64,000 bases of DNA, from contig NC_058144.1 of NCBI RefSeq assembly GCF_011075055.1, forward strand, positions 10,940,138 through 11,004,137, read 5' to 3'. Position 1 is the first letter of the stretch. Every line of letters starts with the position of its first letter. This document shows, one piece after another, positions 1-12,289 of this stretch. The notes beneath the pieces are model-generated. The model was not told the origin of the DNA. It saw only the letters and a program-made list of their open reading frames with translations, and ran no database searches. The DNA comes from Mangifera indica. Taxonomy: Eukaryota > Streptophyta > Magnoliopsida > Sapindales > Anacardiaceae. The position numbers and the translations under genes are program-made.

Positions 1-663
1 TAAATATGGGTGCCGGGCAATCATGCTTGAAACGGTGGCGGCAGTGCCCGGAATGGTGGGAGGCATGATGTTACACTGCAAGTCATTGAGGAAATTCGAG
101 CACAGCGGCGGCTGGATCAAGGCACTTTTGGATGAAGCCGAGAACGAGAGAATGCACCTCATGACTTTCATGGAGATTGCAAAGCCCAAATGGTATGAGA
201 GGGCTCTGATTTTGGCAGTCCAAGGTGTATTCTTCAAGGCATACTTTTTGGGCTATTTGATTTCCCCGAAATTCGCTCACCGCATGGTTGGGTACCTGGA
301 TGAAGAAGCCATTCACTCTTACACAGAATTCCTCAGGGAATTGGACAAAGGAAACTTTGAAAATGTACTGGCTCCGGCAATAGCCATTGATTACTGGCGC
401 CTGCCTCCAGAATCAACTCTTCGTGATGTGGTGATGGCGGTCAGAGCCGATGAGGCCCGCCACCGTGATGTCAATCACTTTGCTTCGGTGAGCCATAGTT
501 GATTTTAATCCCGATTATTTGATGATAGCAGAAATTTCAATTAGAATGTAAAGCCATTGTTATTATTGATGATTGGTTCAGGAAGTTAAATTTGGATTTG
601 CAGGATATATATTATCAAGGGCACGAACTGGGGGAGTCGGCAGCGCCCATTGCGTATCACTAA
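1..663 (+). CDS. AOX1: Alternative oxidase copy A (partial; exons 3-4)
   Basis: Mitochondrial ubiquinol oxidase that passes electrons from ubiquinol to oxygen without proton pumping. Only exon 3 (1-487, entered in frame at base 2) and exon 4 (604-663) are in the window; exons 1-2 lie to the left. Exon 3 encodes CysII (RYGC), the first ligand Glu (MLETV), the ENERMH ExxH motif, LDEEAIHSY and [12 protein letters not shown], so all six di-iron ligands are present. Donor GT is at 488; exon 4 follows a TTTGCAG acceptor and ends in IAYH and a stop, as family members do. One conserved His of the last motif is Arg (RADEARH) but is not the iron ligand. Of the four copies this is the only one without a visible lesion. 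Identity is certain; whether the full gene is intact cannot be judged here. Confidence 0.95.
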
Positions 664-2808
664 ATGTCAAGAAAAAAACATATGGGACAAAATGTTTGGT
701 GCCGAAAACACTTTTCACCGCTCTGTAAAGGTTATTATTCGTTGAAAACAATTGAAAAACAACTCTTTATATATTTGGAGGCTTTTACAAGTTTTAAAAC
801 ATTCAATTTAATCTCTTAATTATTTGGAAACCATATATACTATAAGTTCACTATTGTCATGATCTCATTATCTCCACGAGCTCATCTCTGTCTTGAACTC
901 TTTTTACTATATCCTTGATCATGTTTAGCTTCTTAATGTCAATCAACTAGTTGTAGATAGTGTGAGATTGACTTGACAACTTGGAGATTTCATTGTGTCG
1001 TCAACTTAAACATTTGGTTGTTAACATTCTGACATTACAGAAGATGAGAAGCATGATAGAGATTTGAAGGATGAATGGATTTTTTTTAAAAAGTCACTTG
1101 TGAGGCTGCAAATGTAGGTGGCTTGTTGGGGTAAGAAGGTTAGTAATAGTAATGGTGGTCCACGTGTTTAGGAAGAAGATAGTAAAAATGAAAGGAAAAA
1201 AAGAACATAGTGTTGATGTAACATTTACAATTTCTAACATTACATAAGATAGCAACAATAAGATCAGATAATTAACTTTGATTTCCTTTGTAGTATGAAA
1301 TAAATTAATAAAATGGAGGTTGGACATCCAGTATTTTTTATTGTTCTTCTTTGTGCTGCTCGGGAGTCTATATTCACAATTATAGTATTAATAACTCTTG
1401 AAGAATGCCTACACAGAATATAAGCATAATTACATAAGAAATTTCTTGAGAGTGACTGGATTTTGGATAAATCTCAAAGAGAGTTGTTAGATTTTATGAA
1501 AGCGTCCTCACCAAACTTATGATGATATTTATCTAATCTCAAGTATTTGATATATGATTTTTTTTTTTTTTTTTTGTCCCTTTGATTTTCTCTTTTACCT
1601 TTGAAAAATCTTTATATTTATAGGACGACACGGAGTAGTTAAAATCTTATTAGTTATATTTTACACTCAAACTTAAATAATAACTTTCTAATTTATTATA
1701 CGTATGTGGGAGATATGATAATGACCAGAGTTCATAAGATATGAAGTTATCGTTTTTCGTGAGTTGATGACAGAAAAAAAATGTTAACTAATACATTACA
1801 TTTGCTAAGCTAGCAAAATCTATCCATAGATCAAGTATGGACGTGATACCTTTTTTTAGAAGTATTACCCTTCAGAGATAGATGTTACAATAGTAATATA
1901 TAACAAAGCTAGTTACTTCAATCAATAATATTATTAGAATATATAATTTTATAACTAAATTAATCAAAAATTTTATAACTAGGTATGCAAATATAGTCTT
2001 AACAAAATATAATTGTTTGAAAGTTTTCCATTTGTTTTCAACAGAAATGTTGAAAAACATCAATTTACGCCTAGCGTTTTTCTATTGGAAAAAAATATTA
2101 ATTTAGACCTTTTTATCATTTTTTATTTTGAAATACACTTTAAAGTTATTAAATAAATTCAACCCACAAAAAAAAAAAAAAATCACAATTATCAAATAAA
2201 TAGAATTTTGAGTTAATATTTATATACATATCTAGATATAACAAATTTTTTCCTTAATTTCGAAAATATGATGTTGAAATTTAAATGAGTGTGAAAATTA
2301 GAATTTTCAAAATTTACAAGGTTTGGTTGTGATGTTAATTTATATTAAAAAACATTTGGATTTATAAGAAAAAGAGTGGAAATATTTTAATATTTAATTT
2401 TATGTTTCAATTTCTTCACTCCCCAAGAGTTTAATAATTGTGTTTATTGGTCCTATGACCCAAATATGACTAGGTTGAATGGGACTGGATTATCTAAGGT
2501 GGTCAAATTGATATAACGGCACTCAAAGTGTCTTAATTTAGGTCAGCTAAGATAATTGAGTTTACGAATCAGTCCTCATATAAATTGGACTCCTTAATAA
2601 TAAGATACCATTAGGGATTCCTTCTATTCCTATTTCAATTTCTTATACTTGTTCTCCAAGAAATAGTGATACCATAAATGCATAGCCTGGATATTTTACC
2701 AAAATATGTATATTTGTTTCCAAATATATCTGAGTTCACGTTTATTATCTGCTTGGCAACCAAATTTATTTGAATGATTTGAAGTTTATTCGCCGGTTGG
2801 CAACTTAC
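664..2808. repeat. Spacer A-B built from duplicated AOX flanks
   Basis: No gene seen. Roughly 664-1870 is the 3' flank of the AOX unit. Its stretch at 1110-1200 and the stretch at 1440-1560 have clear counterparts downstream of copy D (26430-26560 and 27040-27160). About 2090-2800 is the 5' flank of the unit, matching 23705-24640 upstream of copy D. The join shows a simple head-to-tail duplication with a spacer of about 2.3 kb. Short poly-T and AT-rich runs occur around 1557-1576 and 2165-2182. Confidence 0.7.
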
Positions 2809-2816
2809 TATATAAG
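2809..2816 (+). promoter_or_regulatory. TATA box of AOX copy B
   Basis: TATATAAG, 110 bp upstream of the copy B start codon. The same box at nearly the same distance precedes copy C, which supports it as the conserved core promoter of the duplicated unit. Confidence 0.6.
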
Positions 2817-2925
2817 TCCAATCTTTGGTTATATCCTAAGAAATAGTCAAGATGACATATATTATTCTTTTTAACAGGAAATTTTAAATTCTGATTTTGT
2901 TGTTTTCTAATCTCTTAATTTGAAG

Positions 2926-4332
2926 ATGATGATTTGTTTGGCTGTGTTAGGCCCTCGCTTGTTCTCCTGCGTTACCAATCCTACGGGGTCTGGAGAGTCG
3001 GCGGCTACCCGGATTCTTACGGGTTACAAGTACAAGCTTGGGATTGATGGCATGAAATATAGAAGCAATTCGACTTTACAAGAGAAGGGCCAGGAGGAGA
3101 AGCAGAAGACAACGGTTACCACCAGTTACGGTAAAAATAACGAAGGGAAGAGGATCCTGAGTTACTCGGGTCTGAAAGCTCCTAAGTTCACTAAAGAAGA
3201 TGGTACTGAATGGCGATGGAGCTGCTTTAGGGTACACAGATCAGACCTTCTTCTAATACTAAAATCTTCAGCAATCTTCTGTTATTAGGGCTTTATGAAT
3301 TAATTATGTTTATCGTGTGTTACAGCCATCAGAGACTCGCAGAGTTGACTTATCCATTGATCTGGAGAGACACCATGCGCCTGCAACATTTATGGACAAA
3401 ATGGCCTTTTGTATCGTCAAAGCTCTCAGATGGCCTACTGATATATTCTTTCAGGTAACATATACATATACATATACATTTATATATATTTTATGGACAG
3501 CTCCTCTAAATTATAGGACGTCGCGATCTGAACTGTAAGATCAGATGAATCCAGCTGTGGTTAAGTATGGTGGAACGACCGATTACTGTATGTTTTATAT
3601 ATTTATTTTAGGGCTCATTTTCTTTATTTTTAAATTTTGCACACAGAAGAGATATGGGTGCCGGGCTATGATGCTCGAAACAGTGGCGGCAGTGCCTGGA
3701 ATGGTGGGAGGCATGCTGTTACACTTCAAGTCATTGAGGAAATTCGAGCACAGCGGCGGCTGGATCAAGGCACTTTGGGAAGAAGCGGAGAACGAGAGAA
3801 TGCACCTCATGATTTTCGTGGAGGTCGCAAAGCCCAGATGGTATGAGAGGGCTCTGATTTCGGCAGTTCAAGGCGTATTCTTAAATGCATACTCTTTGGG
3901 CTATTTGATTTCTCCGAAATTTGCTCACCGCATTGTTGGGTACCTGGAAGAAGAAGCCATTCACTCTTACACAGAATTCCTCAGGGAATTGGACAAAGGA
4001 AACATTGAAAATGTGCCGGCTCCCGCTATAGCCATTGATTATTGGCGCCTGCCTCTGGATTCAACTCTTCGTGATGTGGTGATGGTGGTCAGAGCCGATA
4101 AGGCTCATCACCGTGATGTCAATCACTTTGCATCGGTAAGCCATCGTTAGTTTAATCCCAATTATTTGATGATGGTAGACATTTCAGTTAGAATGTAGAG
4201 CTAAAGTAATGTTTGTATTAATGAAGTTAAATTTGGAAATTGCAGGATATATATTATCAAGGGGGAGAATTGAGCGAATCGGCAGCGCCGATTGGGTACA
4301 CTCAAATGTCAAAAAAATACATATATATATGA
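2926..4332 (+). CDS. AOX1: Alternative oxidase copy B, di-iron ligand Glu replaced by Lys
   Basis: Four exons: 2926-3231, 3326-3454, 3647-4135 and 4246-4332, joined in phase 0; 336 residues. The start is the first of two adjacent ATGs, 110 bp after a TATA box. Residues 1-33 look like a mitochondrial presequence, followed by one copy of the lysine-rich segment (34-79) that is doubled in copies C and D. CysI (WRWSCF) and CysII (KRYGC) are present, as are MLETV, ENERMH and EEEAIHSY. The last motif reads [12 protein letters not shown] where the family has [12 protein letters not shown]: the Glu is a di-iron ligand, so oxidase activity is doubtful. Exon 2 begins PSETRR in place of the usual PWETY. 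A lost base near the end shifts the frame past the normal stop and adds a tail after GY. Identity is certain; I infer a non-catalytic or decaying copy. Confidence 0.93.
3455..3500. repeat. AT/CATATA microsatellite in intron 2 of AOX copy B
   Basis: Right after the exon 2 donor, intron 2 carries repeated ACATAT units followed by TATATAT. The matching intron of copies C and D has only a short TA run, so this has expanded in copy B. Confidence 0.6.
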
Positions 4333-6690
4333 AGTAGAATAAACAGATTATTCTGACGGATGTATGGATAACATGATGTGTTACTGATATAAGAATATTT
4401 ATTATGAGTGATTTATATCTTTCGTCCTCAGTTATGGCCTAAAATACTTCTTTCCTCTATTCAGATTCTTTTTCGTTTAAAAACAAGTTTTTTCAAAAGA
4501 TATTATAAAGGCAAAATAATTATCTAATTTTTTTAAAAAATAATATTTTTTTATATATCTCACATTGATGTTTTAAACATAATATTTTAATCCTTTTATA
4601 AGTTTTAAAACTTATAATACATTCCTTATAATTCTTTGAAAACTATAAATTGACATAAGTTCATCACTACCACGATTTCACCATTACTATGAGCTCGCCT
4701 CTATCTTAAACTCCTTTAACTATGTCATTGACCGTGTCTAACCTCTAGACATTGATTGACTAGTTGTAGACCATGTGAGATCAGCTTGTCAATTTGGAGA
4801 TTTTGTCAAGTTGTCAACTTGGAGATTTCGTTATCAACATTCTGATGTAAAAAATATGTGATTTAATGATGAATGGGTTTTTTTTTTCTAAAGTGATAAG
4901 ATGACTAGTACAGTTGTATATAATTATTAATTTAGAATGATAAGATTATCTTTGTATATATCATTGTAATTCCAATTTTATAACTTCTGTTTTGGATAAT
5001 AGTGGTTATATGAGATATTCCAAGGAGCTATTGTAGGATTAGTTTAAGTAATGTTTTTACACATGTGTACATGCACTAACACAATACTTCCAATAACAGA
5101 ACAATATTTTCAAATCATTGTGTTACTTTTCAAAAAGGGTGGCTTGTAAGGTTAGATGTGTGGGTGACTTGTCGAGATATAATAGAGTTACTAGTAGTAG
5201 TGGTGGTGGAGACCAACCAGACCATGCAGGAAGAAGAGGGTAAGGGTGAAGTGAAACAAGAAGAGAATGTTAGTGCAAATTGAATAATAAAGGTTTTACT
5301 TTTATAATTTGTTAATTTTCCATGATATGATAATTTAAAAAAAGTATAATAATGAAAGATAATATGACAATTTAACTTTATGACACTGTTTCAAAATTTT
5401 TTGCTAATGAAGTTAGGTTTTAGGAAAAAAATGTGTGATTTATGTGTCAAGGGAAAACTTGTTTTTAAATTGTTGATGAGATCTCTCGTAACTAACTTAT
5501 GTGCACAACATATATATATACACACACAATGAATGTTGGACATAGAGTAGCTTTTTAATATTGTTTGGTCTATTAATATTTGAGAATTCGTGTCCACAGT
5601 TATGGTATTTATAACTCTGGAAGGTTGCTCTAGCAAAATATGAATATAACTTACAAGAGAAATGTCGTGAGAATGACTCATTTTTGGACAAGAGTCTTGA
5701 AGAAAGTTACTTGCAAGATTTTTAAGAGAGTCTCATTGTCTAACATGGAATGATGTTTATCTAAACTTAAGTATCTCACATATGATTAATATATCTTTTT
5801 GCTTTACTCATCCTGTCGTACCTTTAAATAATTGTTTATGTTCATAGGATGAATTTAAGGGGTTACAATTTACAATTTGGGATGTTGTTTTTCTCTTCTC
5901 ACCTAACTTAGGATCATGCTTATCAAATTCTATGTATTTGATATATGATTAATATATCTACTTGCTTTACGCTCTTCTCTTCTCTCTCACCTTTGAATAA
6001 TTCAAAGGATAAATCTAAGAATTTATAATGTTATTATTTATATTTAAAATTTTAATTCAAATAGTAACTTTTTCTAATATATTATATTTGAGATTAGATC
6101 AAGATTGAGAGTTGATAAGACATGAAGTTATTGGTTTTTTCGTAAACAAACGACGTAGAAAAAATGTTGACCATTAGATTTGTACTCCAGGTGAGAGAAA
6201 TCTATTATGTAATATCACTCCAAAAGTTTGCCCTTCGAAGAGAAACACTATAAAACTTAACTAACAGAGCATGCATTCACTTTAAAATTAAATACTATAC
6301 ACATGTATTACTAAATAAATGGAAAGCTCAAACCAAAACATATATTACTAAGAAACTAACATAAACATTTCAAAACATGTCATTGATAACCACAAAGTAT
6401 AATCCCAAATAAAAAACATGAAACCAAATGCATATATAAAAAATGAATTTCATATACATAACAAAATCAACATTGGAACTGACAAAAAAACCGTCATGAT
6501 TGTCCATGCCAGTTGACCCTCTCATATCGCAACCATCATTATAACTTCTCACCTGCAAGACAAAAAAAAAAAGTAAGTGATAATCACTCAATAAGTAAAA
6601 AACTCTACTTAAAACATTTTAATCCCCATTTCCCTTTTAACTTGATCCACCCTAACCTAGTCATAGGGAGTACTTCTTTTACTTTATACT
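4333..6690. repeat. 3' flank of AOX copy B, shared with the other copies
   Basis: No gene seen. About 4400-5280 matches, in inverted order, the 3' flank of copy C (16900-15960) and the stray fragment at 12290-12660. About 5280-6240 matches the 3' flanks of copies A and D. Within it, two related stretches (about 5740-5830 and 5915-6000, both containing ATATGATTAATATATCT) look like a local duplication absent from the other copies. Beyond 6250 the sequence is AT-rich with nothing recognised. Confidence 0.65.
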
Positions 6691-6699
6691 TAGATAACG

Positions 6700-7330
6700 C
6701 GGATTTAATTATTGATACATTTAACTTAGGATCTCTTTTCATCCTCTAAACCTATCTCAAGAAATTCTAAGGTTTTGTACAGTCATCTAGAATTTCCTCG
6801 AGATCCTAAACTTAGATAACTCTCTAAACCTTGATACTCAAGTGAAAGCATATAACTTGATTGTAACTATAACCTCTATATCGATTAAACTTGGTTGAGA
6901 TAGGGATTTGACACATTGGTCATGTGAATTCAAATGTTATACAACTCTTTCCCTACAAACACCCTTAAACTACTAAATCATGGCTCGAGCCTATTACGGT
7001 CCATTACATCCTACTACAGGGTGGCTAAGTCCTACTGTAGACTATTGTACCATACTCTAGGAATGTGTAGAAATTATTTCACATGTGTTCTCTCATAACG
7101 ACCTTCTTGATGCATACTTGACTCATAAGTGAAACTAGTCTCATGGTCAAACTATCTAGGACATGATTATGGAAGTGTATGCATGTGACTCAAGCAACCT
7201 AACTATAGGCTTGGAAGCAACTTTCATCCTACTTGACTTATTCTTATACTCTTACATGGCTTAGGATTTCTAGGCATGGTTTCAATATCTTAATATACCC
7301 TATATGTGTTCATTATCCTGCAAGACTACC
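6700..7330 (-). repeat. Dispersed ~500-bp repeat, copy R1 (inverted)
   Basis: The reverse complement of this stretch matches 10130-10640 (R2) and 15080-15600 (R3). All three share blocks such as the sequence around GATAGGGATTTGA/TAATA, a run ending TTTCCTTAC/TTTCCCTAC, and the TCCAAGTTTA region. It has no coding potential and is probably part of an old LTR element. R1 is in the opposite orientation to R2 and R3. Confidence 0.6.
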
Positions 7331-8099
7331 TCAAGAACACCTTATCTGGAAAATTAGAACACTTCTCGTACACACATTGACATTAGGCATCTTAGCATAT
7401 GAGATGATTGTGCGATATTAGAAAAGGCCTAGGGTTTTACTCCTTTTATGATATGGTATTCATAACCTGAAGCCTAACTGATAAGTGTATTGAGTGCACT
7501 TTATGATTAATATCTAGGATGTCTTATGCTTTTACTAGGCATTTGCGACGCTAACATATATCATTTACCATTAGTCATTCAATATGACACCATCATTGAG
7601 TATTAGGTATTGAGCATTAAGATAATTTGGATAAATATCTAGGATGGTGGAAAAACATTTGTGGCACCACAAGGAGATTGAACAAAGGACACATATGAGA
7701 TTATGAATAATTGTGATACGTATACATTTATTAGATGTTATGAGGTCACCTATTTATCGAGTGTGTTTCACTCATTGTACTTATTTGTGGTTTTGTAAAT
7801 AGATTATGAAGCAGTAGGGTGATGGTGGTAGAGGAGCTAGTGAGTCAACTTGAGACAACATATGCAACAGAGGTATTTTGGTCATTTTACGTGATGGGTG
7901 ATATTTATATAATTGAGTTATTTGTGATATTTATGCACTCTATCTTATGACATTGGATTTCAGACATTGGGATTGATATTATGTCTAAAATGATTTATTA
8001 CGCTTTTTCGGATTGTGGGAATGACTTGTTTATCATGCATATTTGTTATTTGTGTTATGAATTTATGTGAGAAAATCTCTAATTAACACCTCTCTTTAG
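7331..8099. other. Gene-free, retroelement-like DNA
   Basis: No open gene. The stretch AGGTATTTTGGTCATTT at about 7873 recurs at 12955, which suggests LTR-derived sequence. I cannot place ends. Confidence 0.4.
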
Positions 8100-9082
8100 A
8101 TACCTACTTCAGAAAGGGGTATATATCTTAAAAGGGGTGCTACATTGTGTGCACAAGTGATAAAATATATAAAAGCAATAGGGTTATATGAAAGATAAAT
8201 ACTTATGAGATGCATCATGTACTCAGTGCCAAGACACAATAGTTATATAGTTTAGTTCAATTCAACTATGCATGGTAAGGGATTGTGTCATTTTAGTTAG
8301 TTCCTCATATTGTCAATGGGATGCATCATCTATACATTTGTGGTAAAGGCTACCTAAGGATAGTAATTTAGATAGCAGTCTCGTAACTAGGCGTATAGGG
8401 TAAAGGAAGGACTATAACTAGTTTTTCTGTGTGATTAGGGTATCATAGCTAGTTAGCTTGATAGTTTGGTTTACACATGCTTAAGGTACAATAGTTAGAT
8501 AACATTTGGAAAAGGCTCTAATTATCTATATGAGATGGCCTATGTACTTAGGGCATGGGGGTGTTGAGAGTAGTCAGATGGGCATAGGAGAATGTCGAAA
8601 AATATTCATTTAAACCACATTTAGATCTAGTAACGTAATACCAAGATTTAAGTTATGTTGGATGCAAGGTGTCAAGAGTTCACCTACTTACTAAATATTT
8701 TCACTCACATGTTTGTTTTTTATAGTTTTGCAAGTAAAAATGAGTAATAGGGGATGGTTTAGTTCAGTTCATTGTATGAGGCTAAGGGGTAGTCTTACCA
8801 TTATTTCATTATGTTAAGTTTTCTATGTAATGACAATAGTTTAAGATTATGAATAATTATGCACATTTATGTTTGGTCTATTTTGGAGACACAATATTTT
8901 TTAGTTTTGAATGTATTTAAGACTATTTAGTATTTATTTAGTTCATGCTTTTTTGCACACATTAAGTTTAAATATTTAATTACATGTTTTAATTTCCATT
9001 GTACATGTAAAGAGTTCAAGTTATGCATACCTCTTTAGGTCATAATTCAAGTAGGGGTATATATTTAGAGAAAAGTGTTACA
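8100..9082 (+). mobile_element. Ty3/gypsy-type LTR relic (+ orientation)
   Basis: The right end reads ...GTGTTACA at 9082 and is followed within a few bases by a tRNA-Met-like primer binding site. Several blocks recur in inverted orientation at 20935-22100: GAGATGGCCTATGT near 8544, ATGAGGCTAAGGGG near 8777 and CTCTTTAGGTCATAATTC near 9032. Both copies are therefore LTRs of one family. The left edge is only approximate. Confidence 0.6.
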
Positions 9083-9086
9083 TTCA

Positions 9087-9098
9087 TGATATCAAAGT
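9087..9098 (+). other. Primer binding site relic (initiator Met tRNA type)
   Basis: TGATATCAAAGT, 9 of 12 matches to the TGGTATCAGAGC site of plant Ty3/gypsy elements, placed a few bases after the LTR end. It is the expected order LTR, PBS, gag. Confidence 0.55.
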
Positions 9099-9539
9099 AT
9101 GATTTTACGATCCAAAAAGGTCTTGAGTCTCAATATGTCTTAAAAGTTCATAAGTTATGAAAGTGGCCCCTCATGCCACACTGATTAGTATGTTTTAACC
9201 TACATTAAGATAAATAATGCATATGTCTAAGTTATGTTATTATTTCAAGATAAAGAGATCTAAAAGGCTTATCAGAAATATTCTTAAGGTCTTTAACTAA
9301 GAGAAAAGCTAGGTAAAGGCTTAGACAGAAGCCTCCAGTGTGGTAAAGCACTGTCAATAGAAAGTGAAATCATCAGACAGATTATATAGGAGGTTTTAAG
9401 GAGAACTAAAAGACATCTAAAAGTGTTAGACATCTAGTTAAAACTCTACTAGTTGTAAAACAATGTCCAGTTGTTAAGTTGTCACCTTAATAAAACAAAG
9501 TGGACAGGGAGGCATTTAGAGTTATAGTAATGGGTGGTA

Positions 9540-10095
9540 GCAGAAAGCAACTTCATCCTATTTAAAGTTTAGCAAGCAGATATCAACCTCTTGAGTTTAA
9601 AGGTAGTTTAGTTCTAGGTTCAATTCCAATAGAGGAGTGGTTAAAGGTAATTAAGGATGTCATAGGGCTATTTGAGATGACAAATTTAGAAAAGATTTAC
9701 TATGCAAGTTTTATAGTAAAAGGAGATGCCAAAGTAAGGTAACAAATGTTGTGTGATACCCATCCAGTTTTAGAGATGAATTGGGTTGATTTCATATAGG
9801 TTTTTTAAGAAAGAGTACCTATTAGCAAACATTTTGTAAGTGTAAGCCTATAATTTCATAAATCTGAAATAGGGCAGTATGACAACAAAAGAGTTTTCTA
9901 CCAAGCTGAATGATCTAGCTATGTATATGCCTTAGGGATACTCAATACTTATAACTATAGGATAACTTGTACACAAAGAGAAGGATGCACACCTATGCAA
10001 TTAGCCATGACCAAGTTTGCCCTTAAATGGTCAACTTGTGCACAAAAGGAAGAAGATATGATTGTGTACTCGATAGTGCAAGACCGTGCACTTAA
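9540..10095 (+). pseudogene. Ty3/gypsy gag relic
   Basis: Around 9625-9800 one frame reads EEWLKVIKDVIGLF, then YYASFIVKGDAKV, a stop in place of the usual Trp, and later THPVLEMNWVDF. This is the pattern of the retrotransposon gag domain (EEW...ALxDxF, Y..L.L.G.A..WW, W..F...F). Further on it reads through stops and frameshifts to about 10095. It lies about 450 bp after the primer binding site. It cannot encode a working protein. Confidence 0.6.
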
Positions 10096-10129
10096 AGAAA
10101 TAAGGAAATTCATCTAAATAATGAGACCA

Positions 10130-10634
10130 CGTTTTCTTGAGGTGGTTCAAAAGATATTAAGGACATATAAAGTATACCATGATATCAAAACCTTACCTAG
10201 GAAGCCTAAGACATGTAAGAGCATAAGAAGTCCAGTAAGATGAAAGTTGCTTATAAGCCCATAGTTAGGTGGCTTGAATTGCATGCATGCATATCCATGA
10301 TCATACCTTAGATAGTTTGACCATAAGACTACTGTCACTTATGAGTCAATATGTATATGATCTAGCAGTCTACTAGTGTATGTAAGGAAAGAATTGTATA
10401 ACATTTGAACTTGTATGACTAAGGTATCATATCTTTATCTTGACCTAGTCTGACCAATACAAGGTTATAGTTGCAGTCAAGTTAGAAGCTTTCACCCAAG
10501 TATTGAAGTTTAAAAAACTATCCAAGTTTAGCATCCCAAGGGAATCCTAGATGACTGTGCAAAAGCTTAGAATTTCCTAAGTTGGGTTTAAGGGACCAAA
10601 GGAGATCCTAAGTTAAGTGTATCAATAATTAGAT
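10130..10634 (+). repeat. Dispersed ~500-bp repeat, copy R2
   Basis: This matches R3 (15080-15600) directly and R1 (6700-7330) inverted. Identical landmarks with R3 include GGCTTGAATTGCATGCATGC followed by ATATCCATGATCATA. It ends at AGAT, where R3 runs straight into the CACTA-like end but R2 is interrupted by an insertion. Confidence 0.65.
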
Positions 10635-10635
10635 G

Positions 10636-11914
10636 TGATAACATCGTTAATTGTTATTATTTTGAGTTCTAATTCTCTTATGTTGTGTGGCAATGTAATT
10701 GAATCTAATGAAATTATTTATCTTTTACACTTAGAAAGTTTTGAATATTTTTTTGAGTAAGTTGGGCTAAGAAGTCTAAAATTGAAGCAAATTTATGAAT
10801 CAACAAAAATCTGTGATGCTGACTAGGCATGGGCACGTAAAATGATGAAAATAGAGTTCAAAAATTAAATCTGGATGTCTAAATCAACTGAAAAAGTATA
10901 CAAAAGTCAAGATTTGCTTCTTAGAAAAAGGATAATTATTAGTTGGAAAAAGGGATTAATTGAGATAGATAAAGAAGAATATTTTTGGAGAAAGGATATA
11001 CATTAAATTATATATCTTTTCCTTTCTTTTTGAGAAGATATGTATCATCTTTGCTTGGCTGGATTAGGAGATTAGTATTACCTTTTATTTCTAGATTTTA
11101 GTAGGGAGAAAATATATATATTTTTATTTTTAGTTAGCTAGGATGATTCATCATTGTAATTTGGAGGATTAGAGAGCTAAATTCGGTTTACAGTGGCTAA
11201 ATATTCTCTTGGTTGAAGGGATCTGAAACCATGGAACTATAATGATTGTGAGATTAAGTTTTGTTCTTTAATGCATCTTTTAATTATTCAAGTATTGATT
11301 ATCTTTCTGAATTATTTTTCATGATTGTGTTAGTTGATTGCTAAGGCTTGCGACTAGTCTATCAATTAATATAATCTACTGCTAGTTTAGGTGCTGAATC
11401 TATAATTATTCAATTCATCTAATCAAAATGGCAACTGGGATTTATCATTTGCTACGTCAGGAACTATAAATCCTAGGAAAATAATCAACTGGATTAAATG
11501 CAATGTCGTACACTTATGTTATCTTGCTTCGTTGGTCTTTCTAATTCATAATGCTATTGTTTAATTAAATTCGAAATCGTATCCGAATTATTAATCAATA
11601 AAGGTTAATTGGAATATATGTTTTTGGTTAACTAACAATAAGAAAGGATAGGTAATAAATACCGCAACAAATATTTAAATAATTAATTTAATATTTTTGG
11701 TATTGATGATCAATCGTAGTTCAATGGTAGATATGACCGTAGACCAAGGTTTGTTTAATTGATTAATTACTTTTAGATTATTTTACTGAATTTTTATTTT
11801 ATTTCCTTATTTTGATTGATTCGAGACGACGTAATAATTAAAACTCTTCGATGGAATAATCCATGCTTTCATTTATTACATTTTTGTTACAAAAATTTAG
11901 GATTTTAATTTGGG
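10636..11914. mobile_element. 1.28-kb insertion flanked by AGATG
   Basis: In R3 the repeat passes directly into CACTTCATCCAAGTATCACTA. Here the same junction is split: R2 stops at AGATG (10631-10635), 1,279 bp follow, then AGATG (11915-11919) and CACTCTATCCAAGTATCACTA. A 5-bp duplication fits an LTR-type or similar insertion. The insert begins with TG but does not end in CA, so the class is open. No coding sequence is seen. Confidence 0.5.
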
Positions 11915-11935
11915 AGATGCACTCTATCCAAGTAT

Positions 11936-12245
11936 CACTACAAAAAAAAAATGGCACTAGCGAGATGAAAATAAGAAGAGGATAAATATTCGATTGTTAT
12001 AAAAACTATTTTTATGATTTTAATAATCAATTATTTATATTCTCATTAAAAATAAATAAATTTATGATTTTAACAAGAGGGAAATGATTATTAAAAATAT
12101 AATCTCTATCATTACAAAATTTTTGTCATCTATCGTTATAGCTTTCTTCTGTCAAAGTATATTTCTATTGTTAATACTTTTAACATGGGAAGTTATAATG
12201 ATAGACAACGAAAAATTTTTCTCTATTATTAAATTTTTTTAATTA
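11936..12245. mobile_element. CACTA-like non-autonomous element, copy 1
   Basis: It starts CACTACAAAAAAAAAATGGC, the terminal sequence type of plant CACTA elements, and continues with ATAAAAACTATTTTTATGAT. A matching copy lies at 15609-15914 and a related left end at 28263. The right end is poorly defined. Confidence 0.5.
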
Positions 12246-12289
12246 TGGCAATAAAACCTTTAGTATTTAGTTTACATTAGCATCCTCTT

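Noticed and set aside
10136..10345. Possible coding frame in the R2 repeat (10147-10338, -)
   Set aside because: The same sequence in R1 and R3 is full of stops, so the open frame is not conserved.
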